64,000 bases of DNA from Streptococcus sp. DD13 (GTDB lineage: Bacteria > Bacillota > Bacilli > Lactobacillales > Streptococcaceae), in contig NZ_KQ969507.1 in NCBI RefSeq assembly GCF_001578875.1, positions 62,001 through 126,000 on the forward strand, written 5' to 3'. Shown here piece by piece: positions 16,890 to 26,028 of this stretch (its first letter is position 1; every line of letters starts with the position of its first letter). The notes under the pieces were generated by a model that did no database searches, was not told the DNA's origin, and was given only the letters and a program-made list of their open reading frames with translations. The translations under genes were made by a program, and so were the position numbers.

Positions 16890-17517
16890 GATCGTACTAG
16901 TGGCCGGTGGGGAGGTTACAGGAGAGGTTCCAAGTGATGCAGATGTCTATCTAGGCGTGGATGCCGGCTCCTTGTATCTCTTAGATCATCGGCTTCCTCT
17001 AGACTTGGCTGTTGGAGATTTCGACTCTGTGACGGAGTTGGGTTTGGACTGGATCCGTCAAGAAGCACAAGAACTTGTTCAGTTGCCGAGTGAAAAAAAC
17101 GATACCGATTTGGAGTATGCTCTCAAGCTTGTATTTCATCGTTTTCCGACCGCTCAGGTGTCGGTATATGGGTGCTTGGGGGGAAGACTTGATCACACCC
17201 TGGCGGCTGTTTTTCTTGCAAGTGAGCCAGATTTAGCGCCCTTTATGGGACAGATTGAGCTGGTTAGTCTGGACAATCGTGTTCAATTTCGGCCTAAGGG
17301 AACGCATCAAATCTTACGGAAAGAAGGGATGACCTACGTTTCCTTTATGCCTGCTGACCAGACACGAGTAGAGATTATAGGGGCTAAGTATCCCTTGAAT
17401 CAGGACAATTATTTTTCTAAAAAATGCTATAGCAGTAACGAATTTATAGGTGAAGAGATCACAATCCGTGTGGATCAAGGGTATGTGGTTGTAATTTATA
17501 GTAAGGATAGGAGTTAA
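16882..17517 (+). CDS. thiN: Thiamine pyrophosphokinase
   Basis: A 211-residue enzyme that converts thiamine to thiamine diphosphate with ATP. Motifs seen: AVGDFDSV (about 47-54), PSEKNDTDLEYAL (about 69-81) and YGCLGGRLDHTLA (about 93-105), followed by the beta-rich binding domain. The start overlaps rpe, so translation is coupled. Confidence 0.94.
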   Translation: MSRIVLVAGGEVTGEVPSDADVYLGVDAGSLYLLDHRLPLDLAVGDFDSVTELGLDWIRQEAQELVQLPSEKNDTDLEYALKLVFHRFPTAQVSVYGCLGGRLDHTLAAVFLASEPDLAPFMGQIELVSLDNRVQFRPKGTHQILRKEGMTYVSFMPADQTRVEIIGAKYPLNQDNYFSKKCYSSNEFIGEEITIRVDQGYVVVIYSKDRS

Positions 17518-17518
17518 T

Positions 17519-18790
17519 TTGGAAGCACTGCTGCTGTTGCTCTTTCTAGCAGTGATGTTAGTAGGGATTGGTCTCTACGGGCATCAACAGGTAAGAGCGC
17601 GTCAAGTTCGAGAAGAGTTGGAAGAGATTGCAGACCATTTGTCTGATCAGATGACCTACCAATTGGACCAACAAACCCAACGTCAATTGTTACAACAACA
17701 AGAGTTGATCAAACAAGTGACTGAGCTTAGGAGGGATCTCTATCATCAATTAACAGATATGCGAGAGAGCCTATATCAAAATCTTTCCCAAAATCGAGAA
17801 GCTACGGAGCTGGGCCTGCGGAGGATGCAGGAGTCGAATGAGCGAAAACTGGATGACATGCGGCAAATCGTTGATGAAAAGTTAGAACAGACTCTTCAAA
17901 CCCGCCTGCAAGTGTCATTTGAAACGGTTTCGAAACAGCTAGAGTCCGTCAATCGCGGACTGGGCGAGATGCAACAAGTCGCGCGTGATGTTGGAAGTCT
18001 GAATAAAGTCCTATCCAACACCAAAACACGCGGGATTATGGGAGAGATTTTACTAGGACAAATCATCGAAGATATCTTGACTCCGAGCCAATATGAACGA
18101 GAATTTTCAACGGTTCCAGGTTCTACTGAACGCGTGGAATATGCTGTTAAGATGCCGGGACACTCTGAAGGGAGTTATGTCTACCTTCCGATTGACTCTA
18201 AGTTTCCATTGGAAGATTACTACCGGCTGGAGGATGCCTACGAGCTTGGGGATAAGGAGCAAGTGGAAGTCCATCGAAAATCATTATTGGCCAGTGTCAA
18301 GCGCTTTGCCAAGGATATCCGAAACAAGTACCTCTCCCCGCCTGATACTACAAATTTTGCTATCCTGTTTTTACCGACAGAAGGTCTTTATTCGGAGGTT
18401 GTACGAAATGCTTCCTTTTTTGATGAGTTACGTCGATCAGAACAAATCCTTGTAGCGGGACCCAGCACCCTTTCGGCTTTATTGAATTCCCTGTCGGTCG
18501 GTTTTAAGACCCTCAACATTCAGAAATCAGCCGATGATATCAGTAAGGTGTTGGGGACGGTCAAGTTAGAATTTGGAAAGTTTGGGGGTCTATTAACGAA
18601 GACTCAGAAACAATTGCAGCAAGCGAGCTCGACCCTCGATAAATTGCTTCATACACGAACCAATGCGATCGAACGGGCCTTGCGGAGCATCGAACTCTAC
18701 GAGGACGATGCCACCCGTAGTTTTTTAGAAATGCCAAAAGAAATAAAGGACGGAATAAGAGATGAAAATCAACCAGATGAAGAAGGATGA
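17519..18790 (+). CDS. rmuC: DNA recombination protein RmuC
   Basis: A 423-residue protein: one N-terminal membrane helix (residues 2-20, LLLLLFLAVMLVGIGLYG), a long coiled coil rich in Gln/Glu/Arg (about 25-165) and a C-terminal nuclease-like domain with the characteristic LPIDSKFPLEDYYRL and FLPTEGLYSEV. RmuC limits inversions at short inverted repeats in E. coli. It starts with TTG behind GGATAGGAG, one base after the stop of thiN, and overlaps yhaM by 29 bases. Confidence 0.92.
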   Translation: MEALLLLLFLAVMLVGIGLYGHQQVRARQVREELEEIADHLSDQMTYQLDQQTQRQLLQQQELIKQVTELRRDLYHQLTDMRESLYQNLSQNREATELGLRRMQESNERKLDDMRQIVDEKLEQTLQTRLQVSFETVSKQLESVNRGLGEMQQVARDVGSLNKVLSNTKTRGIMGEILLGQIIEDILTPSQYEREFSTVPGSTERVEYAVKMPGHSEGSYVYLPIDSKFPLEDYYRLEDAYELGDKEQVEVHRKSLLASVKRFAKDIRNKYLSPPDTTNFAILFLPTEGLYSEVVRNASFFDELRRSEQILVAGPSTLSALLNSLSVGFKTLNIQKSADDISKVLGTVKLEFGKFGGLLTKTQKQLQQASSTLDKLLHTRTNAIERALRSIELYEDDATRSFLEMPKEIKDGIRDENQPDEEG

Positions 18791-19703
18791 GTATTTTGAA
18801 GGATTCTACCTCATTAAGTCAGCTGAAGTACGAAAGACAAGAGCTGGCAAAGATTATCTTGCCCTTGTCTTTCAAGACGATACTGGGGAGATTGAAGGGA
18901 AAATTTGGGACGCACAAGCTGGAAAGATTAAGGATTTTACAGCAGGCACGGTAGTCCATATGGAAGGTCGGAGAGAGGTTTACAATAATACTCCCCAGGT
19001 CAACCAAATTACGCTTCGCTTACCACAAGCAGGAGAGCCCAATAATCCTTCAGACTTTCAGGAGAAACCACCTGTGGATGTGGAAGATACAAAAGAGTAT
19101 CTCAGTCACAAGATTTTTGAGATTGAAAATGCCACTTGGCAACGGATCGTTCGGGCTCTCTATAACCGTTATGACAAAGAGTTTTATTCTTACCCAGCGG
19201 CCAAGACCAATCATCATGCTTTTTACTCAGGTCTGTCTTTTCATACCGCGACTATGGTTCGGCTAGCGGATAAGATTGGCGATATCTATCCACAACTCAA
19301 CAAAAGCTTACTCTTTGCAGGGATTATGTTGCATGACCTAGCGAAGGTCATCGAGTTGACAGGACCAGACAATACCAACTATACGGTTCGAGGAAATTTA
19401 ATTGGCCATATCTCCTTGATTGATGAAGAAATTACCAAGGTCGTTATGGAGTTAGGGATTGATGACGCAAGTGAAGAAGTGGTTGTCTTGCGGCATTGCA
19501 TCCTCAGTCACCATGGACTCTTAGAATATGGTAGCCCGGTTCGTCCTCAGGTGATGGAAGCTGAAATCATCCATATGATTGACAATATTGATGCAGAAAT
19601 GATGATGATGTTGACAGCTTTGGATCGGATTGGACCAGGAGAGATGACCAATCGGATTTTCGCCTTGGATAATCGGAGTTTTTACAAGCCAAATTTAGAC
19701 TAA
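18762..19703 (+). CDS. yhaM: 3'-5' exoribonuclease YhaM (Cbf1)
   Basis: A 313-residue exonuclease: OB-fold (residues about 10-90) then an HD phosphohydrolase domain with SFHTATMVRLA (about 149-159), IMLHDLAKVIE (about 180-190) and RHCILSHHG (about 234-242). In pneumococci this enzyme (Cbf1) trims 3' ends of small RNAs. Starts inside the end of rmuC, last gene of the rsgA operon. Confidence 0.94.
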   Translation: MKINQMKKDEYFEGFYLIKSAEVRKTRAGKDYLALVFQDDTGEIEGKIWDAQAGKIKDFTAGTVVHMEGRREVYNNTPQVNQITLRLPQAGEPNNPSDFQEKPPVDVEDTKEYLSHKIFEIENATWQRIVRALYNRYDKEFYSYPAAKTNHHAFYSGLSFHTATMVRLADKIGDIYPQLNKSLLFAGIMLHDLAKVIELTGPDNTNYTVRGNLIGHISLIDEEITKVVMELGIDDASEEVVVLRHCILSHHGLLEYGSPVRPQVMEAEIIHMIDNIDAEMMMMLTALDRIGPGEMTNRIFALDNRSFYKPNLD

Positions 19704-19706
19704 AAC

Positions 19707-19745
19707 GAAAACGAATCTTTTTAAACAAAAAAGGTTCGTTTTTTA
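19707..19745 (+). terminator. Terminator after yhaM
   Basis: AAAACGAAtCTTTTT pairs with AAAAAGGTTCGTTTTTT around a short loop; a T-run follows. It overlaps the region upstream of the purR promoter. Confidence 0.75.
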
Positions 19746-19753
19746 GGATAGTA

Positions 19754-19762
19754 TGCTATAAT
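19754..19762 (+). promoter_or_regulatory. Extended -10 promoter of purR
   Basis: TGCTATAAT with TATAAT at 19757-19762, 29 bases before the purR start. A TTCGTT at 19735-19740 is a weak -35 candidate with a 16-base spacer. Confidence 0.6.
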
Positions 19763-19790
19763 AGAGGTAATTTACTGGAAGGAATGACTC

Positions 19791-20603
19791 ATGAAAATCA
19801 GAAGAAGCGAACGTATGGTATTGATTTCCAATTACCTTATTAATCATCCTTATAAATTGACCAATCTCAATACTTTTGCTGAACGATATGAATCGGCCAA
19901 ATCCTCTATTTCAGAAGATATCACGATTATTAAAAAGGCATTTGAGGAAGGTTCGATCGGCCAAATCGAAACAATCACCGGAGCAAATGGAGGGGTGATT
20001 TTTACTCCGTCGATTTCAAGTGCTGAGGCACGTGCTATCGCTGAGGATATCCGGGATCAGATGGCAAAGAGTGATCGTATTTTGCCTGGAGGCTATATTT
20101 ACTCTTCAGACCTTTTATCGACCCCTCGTATCTTGAAAAACGTGGGTCGTATCATTGCAGAAGGCTTTAAGGATCAGCAGATTGACGCTGTCATGACTGT
20201 TGCGACCAAAGGAGTACCTTTGGCCAATGCAGTAGCAAATGTCTTAAACGTCCCTTTTGTGATCGTCCGACGAGATCTCAAAATTACAGAAGGATCGACA
20301 GTGTCGGTCAATTATGTGTCTGGCTCCAGTGACCGGATTGAGAAAATGTTCCTGTCCAAACGGAGCTTGAAACCAGGAAGTCGCGTTTTAATCGTGGATG
20401 ATTTCCTGAAAAATGGTGGAACGATCAATGGAATGATTAGTCTCTTGTCAGAGTTTGATTCCAGTCTGGCAGGCGTTGCCGTATTTGCAGAAAATCAACA
20501 AGGGACCAGCACGATCAAGGATTACAAATCGGTTCTGGCTGTGACGGATATCGATATTCCGAACAATCAGATTGATGTGAAGTTGGGGAATATTTTCAAC
20601 TAA
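19791..20603 (+). CDS. purR: Purine operon regulator PurR
   Basis: A 270-residue PurR of the Firmicute type: a winged-helix N-terminus (residues 1-72) fused to a phosphoribosyltransferase-like domain with the PRPP loop VLIVDDFLKNGGT (about 202-214). In lactococci and streptococci it binds PurBoxes (AWWWCCGAACWWT) and responds to PRPP to switch on purine genes. A PurBox-like site occurs in this same window before purA (52152-52164). Transcribed alone. Confidence 0.95.
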   Translation: MKIRRSERMVLISNYLINHPYKLTNLNTFAERYESAKSSISEDITIIKKAFEEGSIGQIETITGANGGVIFTPSISSAEARAIAEDIRDQMAKSDRILPGGYIYSSDLLSTPRILKNVGRIIAEGFKDQQIDAVMTVATKGVPLANAVANVLNVPFVIVRRDLKITEGSTVSVNYVSGSSDRIEKMFLSKRSLKPGSRVLIVDDFLKNGGTINGMISLLSEFDSSLAGVAVFAENQQGTSTIKDYKSVLAVTDIDIPNNQIDVKLGNIFN

Positions 20604-20637
20604 AAAAAGCGAGCCGTGCAGATGGCTCGTTTTTTTA
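20602..20637. terminator. Bidirectional terminator after purR
   Basis: AAAAAAAGCGAGCC and GGCTCGTTTTTTT flank an 8-base loop; it can serve the converging minus-strand genes too. Confidence 0.88.
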
Positions 20638-20666
20638 TATCCCTATCATATGAGAAAATCCTCCAG

Positions 20667-21566
20667 TTAGCGATCTTGTATCTTCGAATTACTGGGGAGA
20701 TTTTGTTGGTGAAGGAGAGACTCAAAGCTTTCAGAAGGTGCTTCTACTTGAATGGTTTCACGCGTGAAAGGATGGAGCAAGGTTAGCCGATGGGCATGTA
20801 GCATCAGCCGGGGGGCAGACGGACTCGAATACAAAGGATCCCCGAGGATGGGATAATCTCTATAGGCTAGATGAACGCGGATTTGGTGGGTTCTTCCTGT
20901 ATCCAGTTGACAGGCTACTAGGCTAGCAGTTTTCAATTTTTTGAGAAGGCGAACCGTTGTCCGGGCAAATTGACCGTTTTTCTTGTCTACACGTCGTTTT
21001 CGGCGATCGTGGCGGTCTCGACCGATGGGTTCTGTGATGATCATCTTTTTACTGAGGATATTTCCTTGACAAAGAGCCCAATATTCTCGTTTGATCTGCC
21101 GATTTTCGAGTAGGCGATTTAGGATTGGAAGGACAAACGGATTTTTTGCAAAGACTAGTGCCCCGCTGGTTTCCTTGTCCAGTCGGTGGACGACATAGCA
21201 GGTTTTCCCGACATAGGCCGATACATGGTTGAGCAAGGCCAGTTCATGGGGTTCGTTGCCGTGAGTCTTCATCCCTTCGGGTTTGTTGACAATGATCAGA
21301 TGTTCGTCTTCATAGAGAACTTGAACGAGGCCTGCCTGCCCCATTGGAATCTCTTTTTCAGGATAATCCTCAGGATCAAAGCTGATTTCAATCTGATCAC
21401 CTGATCGCACAGGACTCTGCCAGGTCACCGCTTGTCCATTCACCCGAACCTTCTTTTTGATTCGAAGAAAATGACGCGTCTTACGTGGAATAAGGAAACA
21501 ATCTTCCAGTAGTTGTTTGACGGTCATGTCAGAAAACTGTTCGGGGATAGGAATGCCGTACTTCAT
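20667..21566 (-). CDS. RluA family pseudouridine synthase
   Basis: A 299-residue enzyme. An S4-like RNA-binding part (residues about 10-70, with RVNGQAVTWQSPVRSGDQIEI) precedes the catalytic domain, where VVHRLDKETSGALVFAK (about 126-142) holds the nucleophile Asp; TGRTHQIRVHLA follows near 224. It isomerises uridines in rRNA or tRNA; the exact target cannot be told from the sequence. Co-directional with and 17 bases behind the ferredoxin reductase gene. Confidence 0.9.
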   Translation of the reverse strand: MKYGIPIPEQFSDMTVKQLLEDCFLIPRKTRHFLRIKKKVRVNGQAVTWQSPVRSGDQIEISFDPEDYPEKEIPMGQAGLVQVLYEDEHLIIVNKPEGMKTHGNEPHELALLNHVSAYVGKTCYVVHRLDKETSGALVFAKNPFVLPILNRLLENRQIKREYWALCQGNILSKKMIITEPIGRDRHDRRKRRVDKKNGQFARTTVRLLKKLKTASLVACQLDTGRTHQIRVHLAYRDYPILGDPLYSSPSAPRLMLHAHRLTLLHPFTRETIQVEAPSESFESLLHQQNLPSNSKIQDR

Positions 21567-21583
21567 AGAACTTCTCCGGATGT

Positions 21584-22555
21584 TTAAGAATGACTGGTGG
21601 AGTGTTTGGGTTGCACCCGCTCCTTTGGATTGATGTAATTCATAGCATTGTTAACGGCCGTAGGGGCTTCCCCAAAACCAGTAGCAATCAGGTCGATTTT
21701 TCCTTCGTAGTAGCAACAATCCCCAACAGCGTAAATACCTGGGATAGACGCCTCCTGCTTGCTATTGACCTTGATTTTATGACGTTGTAGCTCCAGGCCC
21801 CAGTCCTTGAGGCGGCCGACAGAGGATTTAAAGCCATAGTTGACAAACAAATGGTCAAAAGGCAAGGTTAAGGTCTCGTCAGACTTAACCTTTTGAAATT
21901 CGATGGCAGAAGCCAGGGTTCCCTCACCAATGAGGCGGCTAGGGACGAAGGGAGTGTGAACTTCTACTTGTGATGCCAGTAAGTCTGCGACACTGTGCTC
22001 GAGAGCCCGAAAGGCTTCCCGTCGGTGAACGAGGTGGGTCTCCTTTGCGATAGGTTCAAACGCAAGTCCCCAGTCGACAGCAGAGTCTCCCCCTCCAAGA
22101 ACGACCACATTTTGATCTTGGTATTGCTGGATAGAAGACACATGGTAGTGGATGTTTTCATATTGTTCGACCCCTTCTAGCTCGAGAGGGCGAGGTTTGA
22201 AAGCTCCCCCACCCATTGCGATGATGAGGGTTTTTGTTTGATGGGTCCCTTTGCTGGTTTCTAGTTGGATGATCTCGCCAGCCTGAATAGTTAGCAAGGT
22301 CTCTTCTAGACAAATAGTGGTTTCAAAAGGAGCTAGTTGATCCAGTAAGCGTTCGGTTAATTCTTGTGCGGTCACGCTTGGAAAGCCGGGAGCATCCAAA
22401 ATCTTCTTTTCAGGATACAAAATAGCAGGTTGACCACCTAGCTGGGGCAGGGAATCGATGATTTTGACAGAAGCGTGGCGCAAATGGGCATAAAAGGCAG
22501 CGAAGAGTCCAGCAGGCCCTCCGCCAACGATAGTAATATCATATATTTGGGTCAT
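21584..22555 (-). CDS. Ferredoxin/flavodoxin-NADP+ reductase (thioredoxin-reductase-like)
   Basis: A 323-residue flavoprotein of the YumC type. FAD-binding VGGGPAGLFAAFYA at the N-terminus, NADP-binding VVLGGGDSAVDWGL (about 150-163) and the closing AVGDCCYYEGKIDLIATGFGEAPTAVNNA. The redox CxxC of true thioredoxin reductases is missing between the two domains, which separates this enzyme from TrxB. It feeds electrons from NADPH to ferredoxin or flavodoxin. First gene of a two-gene minus-strand unit. Confidence 0.92.
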   Translation of the reverse strand: MTQIYDITIVGGGPAGLFAAFYAHLRHASVKIIDSLPQLGGQPAILYPEKKILDAPGFPSVTAQELTERLLDQLAPFETTICLEETLLTIQAGEIIQLETSKGTHQTKTLIIAMGGGAFKPRPLELEGVEQYENIHYHVSSIQQYQDQNVVVLGGGDSAVDWGLAFEPIAKETHLVHRREAFRALEHSVADLLASQVEVHTPFVPSRLIGEGTLASAIEFQKVKSDETLTLPFDHLFVNYGFKSSVGRLKDWGLELQRHKIKVNSKQEASIPGIYAVGDCCYYEGKIDLIATGFGEAPTAVNNAMNYINPKERVQPKHSTSHS

Positions 22556-22660
22556 TTATGTACTTCTTTCTGTTGAACTTCATCCTATTTTATCATAAAG
22601 TTGAGATTTTATCTTTTGGTCGGATAGAGGTTCTAGTAGCCTTCCCTTAGAAAAATGGTG

Positions 22661-22666
22661 TATAAT
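22661..22666 (+). promoter_or_regulatory. -10 box upstream of pbp2A
   Basis: TATAAT at 22661-22666, 56 bases before the start codon; the -35 region is not convincing. Confidence 0.5.
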
Positions 22667-22722
22667 GAAGAAATATCAGATTAAGAACGGTCTGGTACTT
22701 CTGATAAGAAAGGAATTGAGAG

Positions 22723-24924
22723 ATGCGAGACGATTACGATTATCCAGAAATTGATCCATATGAAGATACGATAGAAGCGTATGAAGAAATCGAACCTACC
22801 CGCTCACGGAGTCGACGGAAATCAGGTCCTAGCGATAAGCCTAGAAAAGAGAAAAAAACAGCTGGACCGTTTAAACGATTTTGGAAAAGATACCAATTGA
22901 CCAAGATTCTCTTGATCATCACTGGTTTATTTATTGTCGTAGTAGGAGGTTACCTTTTCTATTTGGCCAAAACAGCTAATGTCGGAGATTTACAGGCTGC
23001 TTTAAAGGCGCAGACCATCATCTATGATAAAGATGAAAACGAGGCAGGGACGTTAACAGGTCAAAAAGGAACCTATGTCGAACTTTCTGCGATTGGAGAA
23101 GATCTTCAACATGCTGTCATTGCGACGGAAGACCGCAGCTTCTATAAGAATTCGGGTGTCAATTTTGGTCGGACGTTGTTGGCTTTAGCAACCTTTGGGA
23201 AATCAGGGGGCGGGTCCACCATTACCCAACAGTTGGCCAAAAATGCTTATCTAAGCCAAGAACAGACCATCAGCCGAAAGGCTAGGGAATTTTTCCTAGC
23301 GATGGAGATTAACAAGAAATACAGCAAGGATGAGATTCTCACCATGTATCTCAATAATGCTTATTTTGGAAACGGTGTATGGGGTGTGGAAGACGCCAGT
23401 CAAAAATATTTTGGGACAAACGCGACGGGATTGACCTTGGGCCAGTCTGCTCTCATTGCAGGGATGTTAAAAGGACCCGAAATCTATAATCCTTATGCTT
23501 CTATTGAGCAGGCCACCAACCGCCGCAATACCGTATTAGGGGTTATGGTGGATGCAGGATATATTAGTCAGGCCCAGGCTGACCAAGCCAAGCAAGAAGA
23601 CTTGTCCAGTCAGCTAAAAGATACCTATGTCGGAAAGAAATCCAATTACGCTTATCCTTCCTATTTTGATGCGGTCATCTCAGAAGCAGAAGAACGATAT
23701 GGCCTTTCTGAGAGTGATATTATCAACAATGGCTACCGGATCTATACGGAGATGGACCAGACTTCTCAGGCCAACATGCAGGCGATCTATGACGAGAAGA
23801 GCCTCTTTCCAGTTGCTTCTGATGGAGAATACGCCCAGTCAGCTAGTGTCGCTGTTGATCCGACAACAGGTGGTGTTCGTGCCTTGGTCGGGCGGGTAGG
23901 CAGTTCCAATGCCTCTTTCCGTAGTTTCAACTTCGCGACGCAGGCACAGCGGAGTCCTGGATCGACTATCAAACCACTCATAGACTACGCACCAGCGATC
24001 GAACAGGGTTGGAAAACGACTACTCTCTTGGATAACCATACGGAAACCTATGGTTCCTATCATTTGCAAAACTACGATCGCACGACCTCTGAAGATGTCC
24101 CGATGTATCAGGCGCTTGCCCAGTCCTTGAACTTACCAGCGGTCTATACGGCAAATAAGCTCGGGTTAGATACCGTCTTCTCTTATGGCAATCGCTTTGG
24201 CCTGAATATGGATAAGGTCGACAAAAACTTGGCCGTCGCTATCGGTAGCGAAGTGACCACCAATCCCTTGCAAATGGCTCAGGCCTATTCCGCTTTTGCA
24301 AATGGTGGCCAAATGAAAGACGCCCATTTGATTAAGCGGATAGAAACGGCAAATGGGAAGGTTTTAAAAACCCACGAGGAGAAGACTACTCAGGTTATCA
24401 GCTCCTCGACTGCAGACCAAATGACCTCTATGATGCTCGGAACGTTTACAAACGGGACAGGGGTGACGGCAGATGTATATGGCTATGATATTGCAGGAAA
24501 AACAGGGACGACCGAGACCAGCTTTGATGGAAGTCTGACCAATGATCAATGGGTCATTGGCTATACAAAAGATATCGTTATTGCCCAATGGGTTGGTTTT
24601 GAAAAGACAGACCAGACCCACTATATTGATGCCAATAGTACCTGGATGTCGGCCAATATTTTTAGAAATGTCGCAGCTACCATCCTACCACAAACGGCTG
24701 CTACCAAATTTAATGTGACCAATGCCTACTATCAAAATGGCTATCAGTCGGATACTTCATCCACTACCAGCGACAATCGGACTCAAACCAACCCAAGTCA
24801 GGAACAAAGTTGGACCGATCGCGCCAAGGGTCTGATTGAGAATGCCCGTCAAGGAATTGAAGACGCCGATATCCCTGGGAAAGCTAAAAATCTATGGGAC
24901 AGCTTTGTAGGATTGTTCCAATGA
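22723..24924 (+). CDS. pbp2A: Penicillin-binding protein 2A (class A, bifunctional)
   Basis: A 733-residue cell-wall synthase: cytoplasmic acidic tail (1-63), one membrane helix (64-85), glycosyltransferase domain with ATEDRSFYKNSG (about 130) and GGGSTITQQLAKN (about 163), then transpeptidase domain with the active-site SPGSTIKPL (about residue 410), SLN (about 467) and KTGTTE (about 592). Membrane-anchored, it polymerises and crosslinks peptidoglycan. The last 55 residues are Ser/Thr/Gln-rich. Followed by rpmG-secE-nusG, the order known from pneumococci. Confidence 0.95.
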   Translation: MRDDYDYPEIDPYEDTIEAYEEIEPTRSRSRRKSGPSDKPRKEKKTAGPFKRFWKRYQLTKILLIITGLFIVVVGGYLFYLAKTANVGDLQAALKAQTIIYDKDENEAGTLTGQKGTYVELSAIGEDLQHAVIATEDRSFYKNSGVNFGRTLLALATFGKSGGGSTITQQLAKNAYLSQEQTISRKAREFFLAMEINKKYSKDEILTMYLNNAYFGNGVWGVEDASQKYFGTNATGLTLGQSALIAGMLKGPEIYNPYASIEQATNRRNTVLGVMVDAGYISQAQADQAKQEDLSSQLKDTYVGKKSNYAYPSYFDAVISEAEERYGLSESDIINNGYRIYTEMDQTSQANMQAIYDEKSLFPVASDGEYAQSASVAVDPTTGGVRALVGRVGSSNASFRSFNFATQAQRSPGSTIKPLIDYAPAIEQGWKTTTLLDNHTETYGSYHLQNYDRTTSEDVPMYQALAQSLNLPAVYTANKLGLDTVFSYGNRFGLNMDKVDKNLAVAIGSEVTTNPLQMAQAYSAFANGGQMKDAHLIKRIETANGKVLKTHEEKTTQVISSSTADQMTSMMLGTFTNGTGVTADVYGYDIAGKTGTTETSFDGSLTNDQWVIGYTKDIVIAQWVGFEKTDQTHYIDANSTWMSANIFRNVAATILPQTAATKFNVTNAYYQNGYQSDTSSTTSDNRTQTNPSQEQSWTDRAKGLIENARQGIEDADIPGKAKNLWDSFVGLFQ

Positions 24925-24925
24925 G

Positions 24926-24954
24926 TTGTCAAATGGCGAAAAACATGATAGAAT
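24926..24954 (+). promoter_or_regulatory. Promoter of rpmG-secE
   Basis: TTGTCA (24926-24931) and TAGAAT (24949-24954) exactly 17 bases apart, directly after the pbp2A stop. Confidence 0.75.
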
Positions 24955-24972
24955 AATCGGGATGGAGGGCTT

Positions 24973-25125
24973 ATGGCACTAAAAAAAGCAAGCCTAGCGT
25001 GTACGATTTGTGGATCGAGGAATTATTCTATTTCGATTTCTAGTAATCCCAAGCCGACACGATTAGAAGTAAAGAAATTTTGTAAACATTGTGGACAATA
25101 TCAACTCCATAAAGAAACAAGATAG
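24973..25125 (+). CDS. rpmG: 50S ribosomal protein L33
   Basis: A 50-residue protein, [20 protein letters not shown]..., with two Cys-x2-Cys pairs (CTIC and CKHC) that make it the zinc-binding form of L33. The ATG has GGAGGG upstream. Streptococci have several L33 copies; this one sits with secE as usual. Confidence 0.95.
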   Translation: MALKKASLACTICGSRNYSISISSNPKPTRLEVKKFCKHCGQYQLHKETR

Positions 25126-25134
25126 GAGATTGTT

Positions 25135-25314
25135 GTGAAGTTTATCGGTGATGTATTTAGACTCTTACGGAAGACCACTTGGCCAAGCCGTAAACAGGGT
25201 TGGACAGACTTCGTTTCTGTGATTGAGTACACAGCTTTCTTTGTCGTTTTGATCTATCTCTTTGATTTGGTCGTTTCACAAGGAATTTATCAATTAATTC
25301 AGTTTCTACGATAA
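25135..25314 (+). CDS. secE: Preprotein translocase subunit SecE
   Basis: A 59-residue protein with the conserved amphipathic RKTTWPSRKQ and one membrane helix (about residues 28-52). It clamps SecY in the general translocon. The GTG start lies 6 bases after AGGAG, which overlaps the stop of rpmG. Confidence 0.95.
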   Translation: MKFIGDVFRLLRKTTWPSRKQGWTDFVSVIEYTAFFVVLIYLFDLVVSQGIYQLIQFLR

Positions 25315-25318
25315 CTAC

Positions 25319-25348
25319 TTGCTAGTTGGCGACAGGTAGTGTTATAAT
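25319..25348 (+). promoter_or_regulatory. Promoter of nusG
   Basis: TTGCTA (25319-25324) and TATAAT (25343-25348), spacer 18. It starts right after the secE stop. Confidence 0.6.
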
Positions 25349-25362
25349 AGAAGCAGAAAACG

Positions 25363-25384
25363 CAAAAAGCCTTCGGGCTTTTTT
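25363..25384 (+). terminator. Terminator hairpin in the nusG leader
   Basis: AAAAAGCC-TTCG-GGCTTTTTT, a compact, stable hairpin between the -10 box and the nusG start. It ends secE transcripts and would also catch transcripts started at the nusG promoter, so it may act as an attenuator. Confidence 0.8.
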
Positions 25385-25404
25385 ATATTGAAAGGATATA
25401 GATG

Positions 25405-25941
25405 ATGGATAGTTTTGATAAAGGCTGGTTTGTCCTACAGACCTACTCGGGATATGAAAATAAAGTGAAGGAAAACCTGCTCCAACGTGCGCATACATAT
25501 AATATGCTAGAAAATATTCTGCGAGTAGAGATTCCGACACAAACCGTCCAAGTTGAGAAGAACGGTCAAACCAAAGAAGTAGAAGAAAATCGCTTTCCAG
25601 GTTATGTGCTCGTAGAGATGGTCATGACCGATGAAGCGTGGTTTGTTGTGCGGAACACCCCCAATGTCACTGGATTTGTTGGCTCTCATGGGAACCGTTC
25701 CAAACCAACCCCTCTGTTGGAAGATGAAATTCGTCAAATCTTGATTTCAATGGGTCAAACTGTTCAAGACTTTAATATTGATGTCAAGGTAGGAGATACT
25801 GTCCGAATCATCGATGGAGCTTTTGCAGACTATACTGGAAAAATCACTGAAATTGACAATAACAAGGTGAAGATGATCATTACCATGTTTGGAAACGATA
25901 CGGTAGCAGAAGTGAATTTAAACCAAATCGCTGAACTCTAA
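25405..25941 (+). CDS. nusG: Transcription elongation/termination factor NusG
   Basis: A 178-residue factor: NGN domain (1-110, GWFVLQTYSGYENKVKENL) and C-terminal KOW domain (about 125-178, VGDTVRIIDGAFADYTGKI). It binds RNA polymerase and, through the KOW part, ribosomes or Rho. The ATG at 25405 matches the family N-terminus MDSFDKGW; the ATG directly before it (25402) is equally possible. The hairpin in its leader invites the idea of self-control of its own termination. Confidence 0.95.
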   Translation: MDSFDKGWFVLQTYSGYENKVKENLLQRAHTYNMLENILRVEIPTQTVQVEKNGQTKEVEENRFPGYVLVEMVMTDEAWFVVRNTPNVTGFVGSHGNRSKPTPLLEDEIRQILISMGQTVQDFNIDVKVGDTVRIIDGAFADYTGKITEIDNNKVKMIITMFGNDTVAEVNLNQIAEL

Positions 25942-25964
25942 GAATGGAATACCGGAAAATTAAA

Positions 25965-26012
25965 AATACCCCAAAAGTTAGACAGAAAAAATCTAACCTT
26001 TGGGGTGTTTTT
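25965..26012. terminator. Terminator of nusG
   Basis: ACCCCAAAAGTTAGA and TCTAACCTTTGGGGT form a long stem; T-runs follow on the plus strand. Confidence 0.85.
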
Positions 26013-26028
26013 GCGATGAACTGAAGAA

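Noticed and set aside
17519-18790. Alternative reading of rmuC as a phage tape-measure-like coiled-coil protein
   Set aside because: The C-terminal nuclease-type motif LPIDSKFPLEDYYRL and the operon position fit RmuC.
21584-22555. Thioredoxin reductase (trxB) call for the minus-strand flavoprotein
   Set aside because: The redox-active CxxC expected between the FAD and NADP domains is missing; a ferredoxin-NADP reductase fits better.
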